Below are positions 9,417-17,808 of a stretch of 64,000 nucleotides of DNA, piece by piece (within the stretch, counting starts at the first letter, position 1; every line of letters starts with the position of its first letter). The position numbers and the translations under genes were made by a program. The DNA comes from Bacillota bacterium (GTDB lineage Bacteria > Bacillota > Sulfobacillia > JACIYH01): the NCBI GenBank assembly GCA_040757085.1, contig JBFLXJ010000027.1, forward strand, positions 1-64,000, given 5' to 3'. The notes beneath the pieces are model-generated. The model did not search any database and had not been told where the DNA came from. It saw only the letters and a list, made by a program, of their open reading frames with translations.

Positions 9417-10765
9417 AGTCCGCCTCCCAACCACCTGACCCATTCTCCCGGCCCCCGCCCCACCGAGAGCAGTCGCTGGTAGACAGAGGGACGGCGCTCC
9501 GCGGCTTGCCCGGGCGCAAGCGCCCCCCTGCGCTGTCGTTCACCGGCCGGCCTCCGGGTAGAGGCTTCAGCCGGGCTCTCCGCCACCGTGCCTGCCTGCC
9601 CATAAACCGGCCCTGCCAGGCTCTCTCCCATCGTGACCAGGGCACGGGCTGCCTCGCTACGGCCCCTCTTGAGCACGAAGGGTTGGCCCCGGTCCGCAGC
9701 CGCTGCTATCGTGGGCTCGTCCGCAGGGATAACGTACGAGACGGGATGATCCAGACCGCGAGATATCTGTTCCAGCTTGATGGACCGCTGGGGATCGTAG
9801 CGGTTCAGCACCAGCCGTACCTTTTCGGCGGGGTATCCCAGCTTACCCAACAGGACGTCCAGCAATCGCCCCGTGCGGTACAGCGCAGGGATCTCGGCGG
9901 TGGTGACCAGCATGATGACCTGGGCAGAATCGAGGGCCATCAGCGTAGCCTCGCGAAAGGTGCTCTCTGTGTCCACAACCAGGTAGTCACAAAGCCGGCG
10001 CAGACGTGAGATTACCTCCGAAACGTAGGGCCGGCCCGGTTCCTTGCGGGCCTCTCCGTCCACCTCCGCCGCCAGGTGTGGTTCCGGTGGCGCCGCCAGC
10101 AGGCCGGGAAGACCCGACGAACCCGGCGTGACAGCTTTCCAGACCACGTCCTCTGTGATCTCTCCCTCGCGGCGGCAGAGGTCCACGATGCTGGTGCGCG
10201 GCTCCACGCCCATCAGGACGGCCGCCACTCCAAACTCCAGATCCAGGTCCATCAGAACCGTCTTGCGTCCGCGCAAAGCCAGCCAGGACGCCAGGTTGAC
10301 GGCCAGGGTGGTCTTCCCCACCCCTCCTGAACCGAAGAACACCACGGTGAGGGCTCCCGATGCGGGGAGCGGAGTGGCAGGGAGATCGCCGATGCCTTCC
10401 CCGGCAGCCCTGATGGCGGTGAGCAACTCCTCCGCACTGAAAGGCTTAACCAGATAATCTCTTGCCCCTGCCCGCATGGCCCTGCGGAAGTCATCGGGAG
10501 TTGACTCCACGGATACCACGACCACGGCGGTGGCAACCTGGCCGCGTACGGCCTCCGCCACCTCTGCACCATCCATGCCGGGAAGACGCAGGTCCACCAC
10601 CATCACGTCAGGCCGCAGGGTCACGGCCATGGCAACGGCTTTCGGTCCGTCCTCGGCCTCCCCCACTACCTCCACTTCCCCCGAACCCGCCAGCATGGCC
10701 CTCAGGGCACTCCGCCAGACAGCAGAATCCTCCGCAATCAGGACCCGGATCCTGTCTTTTTCCAC
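9413..10765 (-). CDS. tadZ: TadZ/CpaE: receiver domain fused to MinD-like ATPase
   Basis: A 450-residue fusion. Residues 1-120 are a canonical CheY-like receiver: acidic pair in LIAEDS (12-13), phospho-acceptor Asp58 in VVDLRLPG and Lys107 in YLVKPF. Residues 138-390 are a MinD/ParA ATPase whose Walker A reads FFGSGGVGKTT, so the usual signature lysine before GG is replaced by Ser. A basic, low-complexity tail of about 70 residues follows. The GTG start at 10765 has a GAGGGAGTGAG site. TadZ localises the pilus machine; a phosphorylatable receiver suggests signalling input, perhaps from the nearby kinase. Confidence 0.9.
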   Translation of the reverse strand: MEKDRIRVLIAEDSAVWRSALRAMLAGSGEVEVVGEAEDGPKAVAMAVTLRPDVMVVDLRLPGMDGAEVAEAVRGQVATAVVVVSVESTPDDFRRAMRAGARDYLVKPFSAEELLTAIRAAGEGIGDLPATPLPASGALTVVFFGSGGVGKTTLAVNLASWLALRGRKTVLMDLDLEFGVAAVLMGVEPRTSIVDLCRREGEITEDVVWKAVTPGSSGLPGLLAAPPEPHLAAEVDGEARKEPGRPYVSEVISRLRRLCDYLVVDTESTFREATLMALDSAQVIMLVTTAEIPALYRTGRLLDVLLGKLGYPAEKVRLVLNRYDPQRSIKLEQISRGLDHPVSYVIPADEPTIAAAADRGQPFVLKRGRSEAARALVTMGESLAGPVYGQAGTVAESPAEASTRRPAGERQRRGALAPGQAAERRPSVYQRLLSVGRGPGEWVRWLGGGL

Positions 10766-10777
10766 GATCTCACTCCC

Positions 10778-12118
10778 TCACGGGCCAACCCACAACAAAA
10801 CCAGCATCTCGCTGTTGCCCCGGATGACCTGCTCGGAACGGAGGACTGCCGGTAGAGCGAGACGCGAGAACCCCTCAGGAGCCGTCAGACACTGAGGGCC
10901 GAGAAGGCCGTACACGATCAGGCAATTCCCGGCGCCCAGCGAAATGTTGGCGGTCAGGCGCTCCGCGCCGGGCCGGACTTCCTCGATCGGGTAGGCCACA
11001 CCGGACCCGTCGCCGGCTACCTCAGCCCTTTCCTTGGGGATATCCAGGTATCGCAACTGGGCTACGCCGGTTAGACTCCGGCTCCGGTTGTCAGCGCCTG
11101 CCACCAGCACCTCAAGCGAAAAACCGTAGTTGAGCCATGACAGGCTCCCGCGGCCCGTAACCGGCACACTGGACTCCAGCTCCCATCGCACCGGGGCACC
11201 GGACCCGCCCACCAGATCGCGCCGGGCAACCACACGAGCCTTCCCCGTACTTACAAGAGAATCCAGTGCACGGAGGAAAGCTGCGTCTCTCTCGCCCATC
11301 CCCGGCGGCCATCGCGGCCCCAGCCCGAGAGTGGTAAGGAGGGGCGACGGCACCTCGAACACAGCCGCCGTCCCGCGGAAGGGGGGCCCGGCGGAAGGCC
11401 GGAGCCGGGCAGTCCCACCTGCAGCAAAGGAGGATGTGGTGAGCTCGATCTCGCCTCGGGTCCACTCCCCTGCCACCGGGCGCAGGGCCAGGCGGATGCG
11501 CCCGGTCTCTTCCGCCAGGGTGAGAGCGATGGCCTGCTCCGGCGTGACTGCCAGGGTCACCGAACGCAGCTCCCCGGCGTCTCTGCCCCCGGCAGCCACC
11601 TCGGTCGCCTTGCCCACTGCCAGGACCTGCACATCTTCCAGAAGCAGGCGAGTCTTTTCCGCCCCGGCCACCTCCTGCGAGAATGTGGCGATGACGTCGA
11701 CCCGGTCACCCGGCTGGAGCAACCCCGCAACCGCCTTCACTTCGTCGGCGGCCACCGTCACCGCCCGGTACCCGGGAGGGACGTGCGTGCCCAGGCCGGC
11801 CCCGCCACCCGGAAGCACCAGCTTGCTCCGGAACACCAGTTCACCCGGCACCAAGGGAACCCGGGTCACCTTCCCCACCACCTGGCTCAGGTCGCTCATT
11901 GTCTCCGGTCCGGTGAGAGCGGGGGGTACTGCCTTCAAGACCAGGTCGGACGCCGCCAGGGTGGTCCCCGCCGCCACCGCCCGGGCTGCTGCGACCACCT
12001 GGACCTCTTCCGGAGGCTCCGGGGCCACCCTTTGTACCAGGGCGTATGTCCCCGACACGGCAACCAGCCCCACAAGTACGGGAAGCAGAACGAGCTTCAG
12101 TACCTGCCTGCGCGTCAT
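10778..12118 (-). CDS. cpaB: Flp pilus assembly protein CpaB/RcpC
   Basis: A 446-residue protein with one N-terminal membrane anchor (VLKLVLLPVLVGLVAVSGTYALV), a SAF domain (ARAVAAGTTLAASDLVLKAVP and VGKVTRVPLVPGELVF), then the RcpC core (PPGYRAVTVAADEVKAVAGLLQPGDRVDVIATF). The C-terminal 200 residues have no domain I recognise and are longer than in the family's shorter members. The ATG start is preceded by GGGGGGTCGGGC. It lies 12 bases upstream of tadZ in the intact operon. Confidence 0.88.
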   Translation of the reverse strand: MTRRQVLKLVLLPVLVGLVAVSGTYALVQRVAPEPPEEVQVVAAARAVAAGTTLAASDLVLKAVPPALTGPETMSDLSQVVGKVTRVPLVPGELVFRSKLVLPGGGAGLGTHVPPGYRAVTVAADEVKAVAGLLQPGDRVDVIATFSQEVAGAEKTRLLLEDVQVLAVGKATEVAAGGRDAGELRSVTLAVTPEQAIALTLAEETGRIRLALRPVAGEWTRGEIELTTSSFAAGGTARLRPSAGPPFRGTAAVFEVPSPLLTTLGLGPRWPPGMGERDAAFLRALDSLVSTGKARVVARRDLVGGSGAPVRWELESSVPVTGRGSLSWLNYGFSLEVLVAGADNRSRSLTGVAQLRYLDIPKERAEVAGDGSGVAYPIEEVRPGAERLTANISLGAGNCLIVYGLLGPQCLTAPEGFSRLALPAVLRSEQVIRGNSEMLVLLWVGP

Positions 12119-12136
12119 GCCCGACCCCCCACAACC

Positions 12137-13075
12137 TCAGCGGATCAGCCTAACCCCCAGGGCGTGCCACGGACGTGCCCGGTCCCAATCCCCCAGATCC
12201 CCCGCGGTAGCCCGGCGTACGAAGCGCCCGATGACGCACGAGTCCGATCCCGTCCCGGAGCAGTCCTCAAGGTAAAACCAGGCGAAGCCTACCACGGGGA
12301 CGTCGTCCCTACCCTGCACGCCCGAGAAATCCACCACGGGTACCAGAAGCAGGCGCGGAGACTCCGGAGCAAAATTTTCGAATGTTTCTCCGGGACGTGC
12401 CCTGGCCAGACGGGCCTGAATGGCCCGGCGGGTCGGGCCGGACATGTCGCCCGGCTCCGTCCGGAGCCGGTCACCGACGCGAACTACCTGGTCCCAGCCT
12501 TGGGCCAGTCTTTTTTCGTAGTTGTATGCCCCCTGCCCGCCCAGAGCCAGGGCATGGAAATTCCCGCGCTCCCCTTCACCCCCGGCCAGTTTCAGCGCGT
12601 ACCTTTCCCCCACCGTAAAATCCCCATCGCCCACCCCCAGGGGCACGATCCCCCGCGTCCCGGCCAGGGGTGCCACTGCAGCCTCCGCCCAGGTAGCAAC
12701 AGGCAGGTGAGCCACACCCCATATCCCCGCGAAGGTGGTGCCGGGGTCTGTGGCGGCACTGACCCGGACCACGCTCGGCGGTTCGCCCGGTGCGGCCACC
12801 TGGCCGCGTACCTCCCTGGCGGTCATGACTTCCACCTGCACCTGGTCCGGGGTGAGCCCGTGGCGGCAAGCGTACTCCAGCGCCACCTGCTGGGCTCTTT
12901 CGGGGTTATCGGGAAGTTCCACCACACCGGCCAGGGCCGCCGCGTCGACTGCGTCCTGCAACTCCATGCGGGCCAGATAACCCCGCCCCGCATCCAGGGC
13001 CAGCGCAGCCACCCCCATGAGGCTGGCGCCCACCAACGCGACCATGACCAGCACATATCCCCGCTCCCCGTGCAC
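12137..13075 (-). CDS. TadG-like pilus-associated protein
   Basis: 312 residues. The N-terminus RGYVLVMVALVGASLMGVAALALDAGR is the membrane segment of the TadG/TadE N-terminal domain, followed by YLARMELQDAVDAAALAG, the typical start of putative Flp-pilus-assembly TadG proteins. The remainder is an extracytoplasmic domain with a clear Cys pair near the end (LEDCSGTGSDSC), which could form a disulphide. The GTG start lies after a weak GAGGGCGGTGA site. Located between tadE and cpaB. Confidence 0.82.
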   Translation of the reverse strand: MHGERGYVLVMVALVGASLMGVAALALDAGRGYLARMELQDAVDAAALAGVVELPDNPERAQQVALEYACRHGLTPDQVQVEVMTAREVRGQVAAPGEPPSVVRVSAATDPGTTFAGIWGVAHLPVATWAEAAVAPLAGTRGIVPLGVGDGDFTVGERYALKLAGGEGERGNFHALALGGQGAYNYEKRLAQGWDQVVRVGDRLRTEPGDMSGPTRRAIQARLARARPGETFENFAPESPRLLLVPVVDFSGVQGRDDVPVVGFAWFYLEDCSGTGSDSCVIGRFVRRATAGDLGDWDRARPWHALGVRLIR

Positions 13076-13133
13076 GTCTCTTCACCGCCCTCACAACCGG
13101 AGCGGGCCTCTTCTCCCGATGATCGGCTGGTAT

Positions 13134-13547
13134 TCACTCGATACGCATGCAGACCCGCCTCTCTACCAGAAACAGGTGGCCCAGAAGGGGCTCGAAAAGG
13201 CCTACAACGGGACGGTAGGCAAACCGGACCGTCACCTCAAGGAGTCCTCCTGTGAACCTGGAGGAGGCGGGGGGAGTTATCAGCACCTCCAGCCGACTCG
13301 GGTCAAGCCCGGGGCAGGAAGCTATCACACGGTCCACGATGGCCTCATCGCCGGCTCCCGTGGCGCCGACGCGGGCTCCCTCCCGAGCAGCGTGTTCCAC
13401 CGTGAGATATACGCTGAGGAGCATGCCGAACTCCAAGATACCCAGCAGGAGCACGACCAGGACGGGCAGGGCCAGGGCCAGCTCCACCAGAGCCTGTCCC
13501 TTCTCCCCCCAGGCCAAATCATTCTCTCGCCGAGGTCGCCTGTTCAC
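13134..13547 (-). CDS. tadE: TadE-like minor pseudopilin
   Basis: 137 residues. A basic leader ends in EKG followed by QALVELALALPVLVVLLLGI, a class III prepilin-like site (cleavage after Gly, Glu at +5) and hydrophobic helix. EFGMLLSVYLTVEHAAREGARVGATG is the TadE signature. It probably forms a minor pseudopilin of the Tad pilus. A GTG start is preceded by GGGAGGTAG. No prepilin peptidase (TadV) gene is seen in this window. Confidence 0.88.
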   Translation of the reverse strand: MNRRPRRENDLAWGEKGQALVELALALPVLVVLLLGILEFGMLLSVYLTVEHAAREGARVGATGAGDEAIVDRVIASCPGLDPSRLEVLITPPASSRFTGGLLEVTVRFAYRPVVGLFEPLLGHLFLVERRVCMRIE

Positions 13548-13642
13548 CGGGGGCTACCTCCCTGGTCCACATGGCACTGTCTGCCGTCGGCCCCTGCATC
13601 GCGGCACGCCATCCTGCCCACGGCGCCTTCACGACCGCAGCT

Positions 13643-13676
13643 GAAGAAAACGGGTCCCACCTTCCGGCGGGACCCG
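13643..13676 (-). terminator. Terminator/attenuator between Flp pilin and the rest of the tad operon
   Basis: On the minus strand an 8-bp perfect stem (arms 13669-13676 and 13651-13658) is followed by TTTTCTTC. It lies 18 bases after the pilin stop and about 95 bases before tadE. Partial termination would give more pilin than machinery transcripts. Confidence 0.8.
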
Positions 13677-13693
13677 ATGGGCAGCGGGATTCA

Positions 13694-13882
13694 CTAGGGT
13701 CCTGGCAAGGCAAGCTTCTCCTTGATGCCAGTGAAAAGATCGCTCAGCCTGACGCCCAGCGCACCCAGTGCGACGATCACACCCACCGCGATGAGGGCGA
13801 TGATGAGGCCATACTCCACCAGCGACTGTCCCTTCTCGTCTGCGTAACGCGCCCGCAACCACGAGACCAGGTAGTTCAGCAT
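13694..13882 (-). CDS. flp: Flp/Fap-type major pilin
   Basis: A 62-residue prepilin. The leader ends DEKG and the mature part begins QSLVEYGLIIALIAVGVIVALG, the Flp signature (cleavage after Gly18, Glu/Tyr at +5/+6). The predicted mature pilin is only 44 residues. The ATG has a strong GGAAGGGAGGG site. It is the first gene of the intact tad operon, with a terminator on both sides, which fits separate, high-level expression of the structural subunit. Confidence 0.93.
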   Translation of the reverse strand: MLNYLVSWLRARYADEKGQSLVEYGLIIALIAVGVIVALGALGVRLSDLFTGIKEKLALPGP

Positions 13883-13940
13883 TGGTCAACCCTCCCTTCC
13901 TGCGGAGTTACCGCCCTGCGGTCCCTGACCGGGCTTCTGG

Positions 13941-13967
13941 AGACAAAATAGCAGGCCCAGGGCCTGC
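13941..13967 (-). terminator. Terminator between the response-regulator gene and Flp pilin
   Basis: On the minus strand GCAGGCC, a 3-base loop and GGCCTGC (13951-13967) are followed by TATTTTGTCT. It ends the kinase/regulator transcript, or acts as an attenuator in a pilin leader if the pilin promoter lies upstream of it. No clear promoter is seen in the 60 bases between it and the pilin ATG. Confidence 0.75.
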
Positions 13968-14114
13968 CCAGCATGAGTCTCTTGGCCTCATTTTCAGCCC
14001 GGGACCTTTGGCCAACCGCAGGGGACCGGCGGACCCACTCCGTCCCTGAGTGGTCCCGCAGTGGGGGTGAGGCAGACCGACGACAACCCAGTACCACCCC
14101 CGTCCCGGAGAAAG

Positions 14115-14765
14115 TCAGGCTCTCCGGGCGGGTATCAGCCACCCCTTCTGGTAACACAACGCCAGCATCTCCGAGCGGCCTTTCACTCCCAGCTTGCTGT
14201 AAATGTTGCTCAGGTGGTTCTTGACCGTTTTGGGCGTTACGTAGAGCCTGCGCGCTATTTCAGAGGTACCGAAGCCCTGGGCGAGCAAACCAACGATTTC
14301 CCATTCCCGGGCGGATAACCCGCCCGGACCCCCCCTTTCCCCATGTCGGCAGGGAATGCTGGCGAGTTTTTGGGCGACGGCGGAATGAATGAAAAGTTGA
14401 CCGCGAGAGGCTGCTCGGACGGCGTCTACCAAAACGGAGGGGTCTGCTTCCTTCAGCACGTATCCGTTCACACCCGCCCGCAGGGCCTCCTGCAGGTACT
14501 GAGTCTCGTCGTGGATGGTGAGGAGGACGATGCCCAGCTCGGGCCGGGCCTGGCGGATGGCTCTCGCCACCTCGATGCCGCTCAGGCCCGGCATACTGAT
14601 GTCCAGCACCACCACACCCGACGGCATCTGGGCGGCCTTCTCCACAGCATCCTTCCCATCGGAGGCCTCCGCCACCACCCGAAAGGACGGTTCCAACTCC
14701 AGCACTGCACGCAGACCCTGGCGGACCAGAGGATGGTCGTCGGCTACCAGTACCGCGATTTCCAC
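14115..14765 (-). CDS. NarL/LuxR-type response regulator
   Basis: About 216 residues. The receiver (1-118) has ADDHPLVRQG, phospho-acceptor Asp in VVVLDISMPG (about residue 55) and VLKEAD; the C-terminal LuxR helix-turn-helix reads LSAREWEIVGLLAQGFGTSEIARRLYVTPKTVKNHLSNIYSKLG. It probably receives phosphate from the adjacent DegS-type kinase. GTG 14765 fits the family N-terminus and has a GGAAGGGGG site; ATG 14786 is an alternative that adds a Gly-rich extension. Its position directly upstream of the pilin suggests control of the tad operon (inference). Confidence 0.9.
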   Translation of the reverse strand: MEIAVLVADDHPLVRQGLRAVLELEPSFRVVAEASDGKDAVEKAAQMPSGVVVLDISMPGLSGIEVARAIRQARPELGIVLLTIHDETQYLQEALRAGVNGYVLKEADPSVLVDAVRAASRGQLFIHSAVAQKLASIPCRHGERGGPGGLSAREWEIVGLLAQGFGTSEIARRLYVTPKTVKNHLSNIYSKLGVKGRSEMLALCYQKGWLIPARRA

Positions 14766-14823
14766 CCCGGACCCGCCCCCTTCCATGAGCTACCGCGCAT
14801 CTCCTGACACGCCCGCTCCATGC

Positions 14824-16044
14824 CTACTCCGGGGGCAGGGGGATCTCCGCCCCCACCTGGGTTCCCCGACCCACGCAGGACCTGATCCACCACTTGCCGC
14901 CCAGGAACTGTACTCTCTCCCTCATCCCCGCCAGCCCGAAGGTCTCCGGCGGCAGGGCAGCGGGGTCGAATCCCTTCCCCCGATCGTACACCACCAGGCG
15001 CACCTGATCCTTGCCCACGTGGAGGGACACCGCCGCTGTACCCACTCCCGCGTGTTTCCACACGTTGTTGAGTGCCTCCTGAAGGACCCGAAACAGGGCG
15101 ATTTCCACCGCCGCAGGCAGCCTCCGCTCCGCGCCCCGCACCTCCAGCCTGACCTCCAGCCCGGTTCGCTGCTGCCAGCCCCCCAGCCAGGATCGGATCG
15201 CGGGCACGAGCCCCAGCTCGTCCAGGCTCATGGGACGCAAGTCGAAGATGATGCGGCGGAGATCGAAAAGACACGTTCCCAACAGCTCCTTGAGGTCGCC
15301 CAGTTCACGCTGGGCCCGCACCGGATCCTCACCCAGGAACCGGCTGCACACCTCCGCGCGCATGAGGGCAGCGGCCATGGCCTGGGCAGGCCCGTCGTGG
15401 ATCTCCCGGGCCAGCCGCCGCCGCTCGTCCTCCTGGGCCCTGAGCAGGCTGAGACCCAGTCTGAAACGCTCCTGCCAGGACCCCACCTGAGCAGTGAGGT
15501 CGCGCAGGTTGCCGCTCAGGTAGCCCAGCACGACGCCCACCTGTGCCACCAGCTCCTCCGCCCGCCGGACCGCCTGCTCCAGGCCCCGAAAACGCCGCTC
15601 CAGTTCATCCCGCCGGCGCCGCAGTTCCTTTTCCTTCTCCTGGGCCACCAGCAACTGGGCGCGGGTCTCGACTGCCCTCTGGTAAGCGGCCTGGACCGCG
15701 TCTTCGCTGAAGGCGCTGAGATTGGAACTGACCTGCATGAGGGTGACGCGGGCCGCCCGCTCCTGCTGGTAGAGCTGGTCAACCAGCAGGATCTGCGCCG
15801 CCACCTGCTTGCGGACCTCTTGCAGTTCCCCCTTAACTTTATCGTACTCGGCGCGCGCGGACTCAGCGATGGCGTAGATCTGGGCCCGGCTGCGATCGAT
15901 CGCCGAGATGGTTTCCTGGATGATCCTTTCCAGCGCTTGCAGTTCCCCGCTTCCCAGCTCCTCCTCGCCACGGGCCGCGGGCGGACCGCTTGCCTTTTCT
16001 TTCACCAGGGCCACCTGCCCTTCGTCGCCGTCTGTTCCCTTCAT
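14824..16044 (-). CDS. DegS-type cytoplasmic sensor histidine kinase
   Basis: About 406 residues with no membrane segment. Residues 25-210 form a long coiled coil like the DegS sensor domain. The HisKA_3 phosphorylation site follows (RRLAREIHDGPAQAMAAALMR, His about 216), then the HATPase region (LFRVLQEALNNVWKHA, DRGKGFDPA, FGLAGMRERVQFLGG). ATG 16044 has a GGAGG site 6 bases upstream; a longer frame without a ribosome site exists. It precedes the response-regulator gene, forming a two-component pair. Confidence 0.9.
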   Translation of the reverse strand: MKGTDGDEGQVALVKEKASGPPAARGEEELGSGELQALERIIQETISAIDRSRAQIYAIAESARAEYDKVKGELQEVRKQVAAQILLVDQLYQQERAARVTLMQVSSNLSAFSEDAVQAAYQRAVETRAQLLVAQEKEKELRRRRDELERRFRGLEQAVRRAEELVAQVGVVLGYLSGNLRDLTAQVGSWQERFRLGLSLLRAQEDERRRLAREIHDGPAQAMAAALMRAEVCSRFLGEDPVRAQRELGDLKELLGTCLFDLRRIIFDLRPMSLDELGLVPAIRSWLGGWQQRTGLEVRLEVRGAERRLPAAVEIALFRVLQEALNNVWKHAGVGTAAVSLHVGKDQVRLVVYDRGKGFDPAALPPETFGLAGMRERVQFLGGKWWIRSCVGRGTQVGAEIPLPPE

Positions 16045-16139
16045 CCGGTACCTCCGGGGCGTAACAGACGCGGCGGAGGGGAGGGAGAAGGAACAGGGGT
16101 GCCGAAATCCGCAAGAGGAGGAATCGTGCGCTGACCTCT

Positions 16140-17204
16140 TTGCTGTCGCGATCTCCGCATAGGTTTCGCCACCTCCGTCTCGGGCCGGTCTACCGCCGCC
16201 CCTGGCGCATCCCCCTTGGCATCCTGGGGGCATGTCTTGTACTTACCGCGGTCATCGCAGGCCTGGTGTGGTGGGGGTCGCGCCCCGTTGACGCCGCCTC
16301 CGCAGCCACCGTGCGCATCTTCATCCCCGCCGGCTCCCCTGTAGAAAGTATCGGGGAAATCCTACACCGGGGCGGGGTCATCCGTCATCCCCTGGTCTTC
16401 CGCGCCCTGGTGGAGTGGATGGGGGTGTCCACCCGGCTCCGGGCGGGAGAGTACGACCTTTCTCCCGCCATGAATTTGCGGGAAATCATCCGCCGGCTGG
16501 TCCGGGGCGAAGTAGTCACCTATTCCTTCACTGTCCCGGAAGGGTTCACGGTGGAGCAGATAGCTGATCTCCTTGCCCGGCTCGGCCTGGCGGATCGGGA
16601 GAAGTTCCTCCGGGCGGCGTCCCGCCCCGAACTGGCGCCCTGCCCACCACCGCGCCCCCACCTGGTCCGTTATGCGCTGGAAGGCTACCTGTTCCCCGAT
16701 ACTTACCGGGTACCCCGGGGCACCAGCGAACCCGAGCTGGTATCCCTCATGGTGCGCCGATTCCAGGAAATATGGCAGGGGGAACTGGGCGAGAAGGCCC
16801 GGGCGCAGGGTATATCCGTGCACGACGTGGTGACCCTGGCCTCCATTGTGGAAAAGGAAACGCAGGTACCGGACGAACGTCCCGTGGTAGCCGGTGTGTT
16901 CTGGAACCGGCTGCGCCGGGGTATGCCCCTTCAAGCTGACCCCACCGTGCTGTACGCGTTGGGCAAGGTGGGGGGCACCTTATTGCGTCGCGACCTGCAG
17001 GTGGACTCCCCATACAACACTTACCTGTACGCCGGGCTGCCCCCGGGTCCGATCGCCAATCCCGGACAGGCAGCCCTGCGCGCGGTGGTCGAACCGGCCG
17101 CCACCGACTACCTGTATTTCGTCGCTCGCGGGGACGGCACCCACCACTTTTCGCGCACGCTCAGGGAGCACCTGCAGGCGGTCAGACGTTACCGCAGCCG
17201 CTAA
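16140..17204 (+). CDS. mltG: Endolytic murein transglycosylase MltG (YceG-like)
   Basis: 354 residues: one N-terminal membrane segment (IPLGILGACLVLTAVIAGLVWW), a LysM-like stretch (FTVPEGFTVEQIADLL), then the YceG catalytic domain with LEGYLFPDTYRVPRGTS, the catalytic Glu in LASIVEKETQVPDERPVVAGVFWNRL and DSPYNTYLYAGLPPGPIANPG. It cleaves nascent glycan strands and sets their length. The start is uncertain: a GAGGAGG site (16116-16122) leads to a GTG that hits TGA after one more codon. TTG 16140 is listed, and CTG 16131 has better spacing. Divergent from the DegS-type kinase. Confidence 0.9.
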   Translation: MLSRSPHRFRHLRLGPVYRRPWRIPLGILGACLVLTAVIAGLVWWGSRPVDAASAATVRIFIPAGSPVESIGEILHRGGVIRHPLVFRALVEWMGVSTRLRAGEYDLSPAMNLREIIRRLVRGEVVTYSFTVPEGFTVEQIADLLARLGLADREKFLRAASRPELAPCPPPRPHLVRYALEGYLFPDTYRVPRGTSEPELVSLMVRRFQEIWQGELGEKARAQGISVHDVVTLASIVEKETQVPDERPVVAGVFWNRLRRGMPLQADPTVLYALGKVGGTLLRRDLQVDSPYNTYLYAGLPPGPIANPGQAALRAVVEPAATDYLYFVARGDGTHHFSRTLREHLQAVRRYRSR

Positions 17205-17725
17205 TAAACCCGGCCGCGGCCGCACCGGCTGACCCCCAGGGCCCTCAGCACCAGGCTTTCCGGGTGACGAACCAGGCGGGTCCAGACGAACTCCCGGGTG
17301 GCCAGGGGAGTTACGAGAATCGTGAAGAGTCCCATGCGGTTGCCTCCCAGGACGTCCGTGAAAACTTGATCCCCTACCACGGCCGTCTCCCCGGCAGAGG
17401 TACCCATGATTTCCATGGCGCGGCGGAAGGCACGCCGCCGGGGTTTGCAGGCGTTGGCGATCCCCGGTATGCCCAGCAGGGCCGCGATTTCCCTCACTCT
17501 GCCCGCTCGTGCGTTGGCGGAAAGGCAGAGACGGAAGCCACGACTGCCGGCCTCGCGCACCCAGGCCAGCAACTGTTCACTCACCAGGGGGGATCCCCAG
17601 GCGACCAGGGTATTGTCCAGATCCAGGATAAGTCCCCGGATGCCCCGTTGCCACAGGGCATCCAGGTCAAGGTCGTACACGCTCGGTACCACCAGCCGCG
17701 GACGAAGATATTCCAGAAATCTCAT
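17201..17725 (-). CDS. yqeG: YqeG-family HAD phosphatase
   Basis: A 174-residue HAD-superfamily protein of the YqeG type. Motif I is LILDLDNTLVAW, motif II LCLSANA, the conserved Lys lies in ACKPRRRAF and motif IV is VVGDQVFTDVLGGNRMG. The substrate is unproven; some YqeG relatives are phosphatidylglycerophosphate phosphatases, but I cannot assign that here. The ATG has no ribosome site and lies about 10 bases from a -10 box, so the mRNA may be leaderless. It overlaps the mltG stop by 4 bases. Confidence 0.88.
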   Translation of the reverse strand: MRFLEYLRPRLVVPSVYDLDLDALWQRGIRGLILDLDNTLVAWGSPLVSEQLLAWVREAGSRGFRLCLSANARAGRVREIAALLGIPGIANACKPRRRAFRRAMEIMGTSAGETAVVGDQVFTDVLGGNRMGLFTILVTPLATREFVWTRLVRHPESLVLRALGVSRCGRGRVY

Positions 17726-17734
17726 GGCAGGCCC

Positions 17735-17743
17735 ATTATACCA
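17735..17743 (-). promoter_or_regulatory. Extended -10 promoter of yqeG
   Basis: On the minus strand TGGTATAAT (TATAAT at 17735-17740) lies directly before yqeG. The expected transcription start, about 7 bases downstream, falls within a few bases of the ATG at 17725. No -35 box is convincing. Confidence 0.6.
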
Positions 17744-17808
17744 CGTCCGCCTGACGGCGTCGCTACGTCACTCCCGGCTGCTCGGCGGTTCCGCCCGTCG
17801 CAGGGCCG

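Noticed and set aside
14515-16134. Plus-strand open frame of 539 codons opposite the two-component genes
   Set aside because: No domain or ribosome site; the kinase and regulator on the other strand have all expected motifs.
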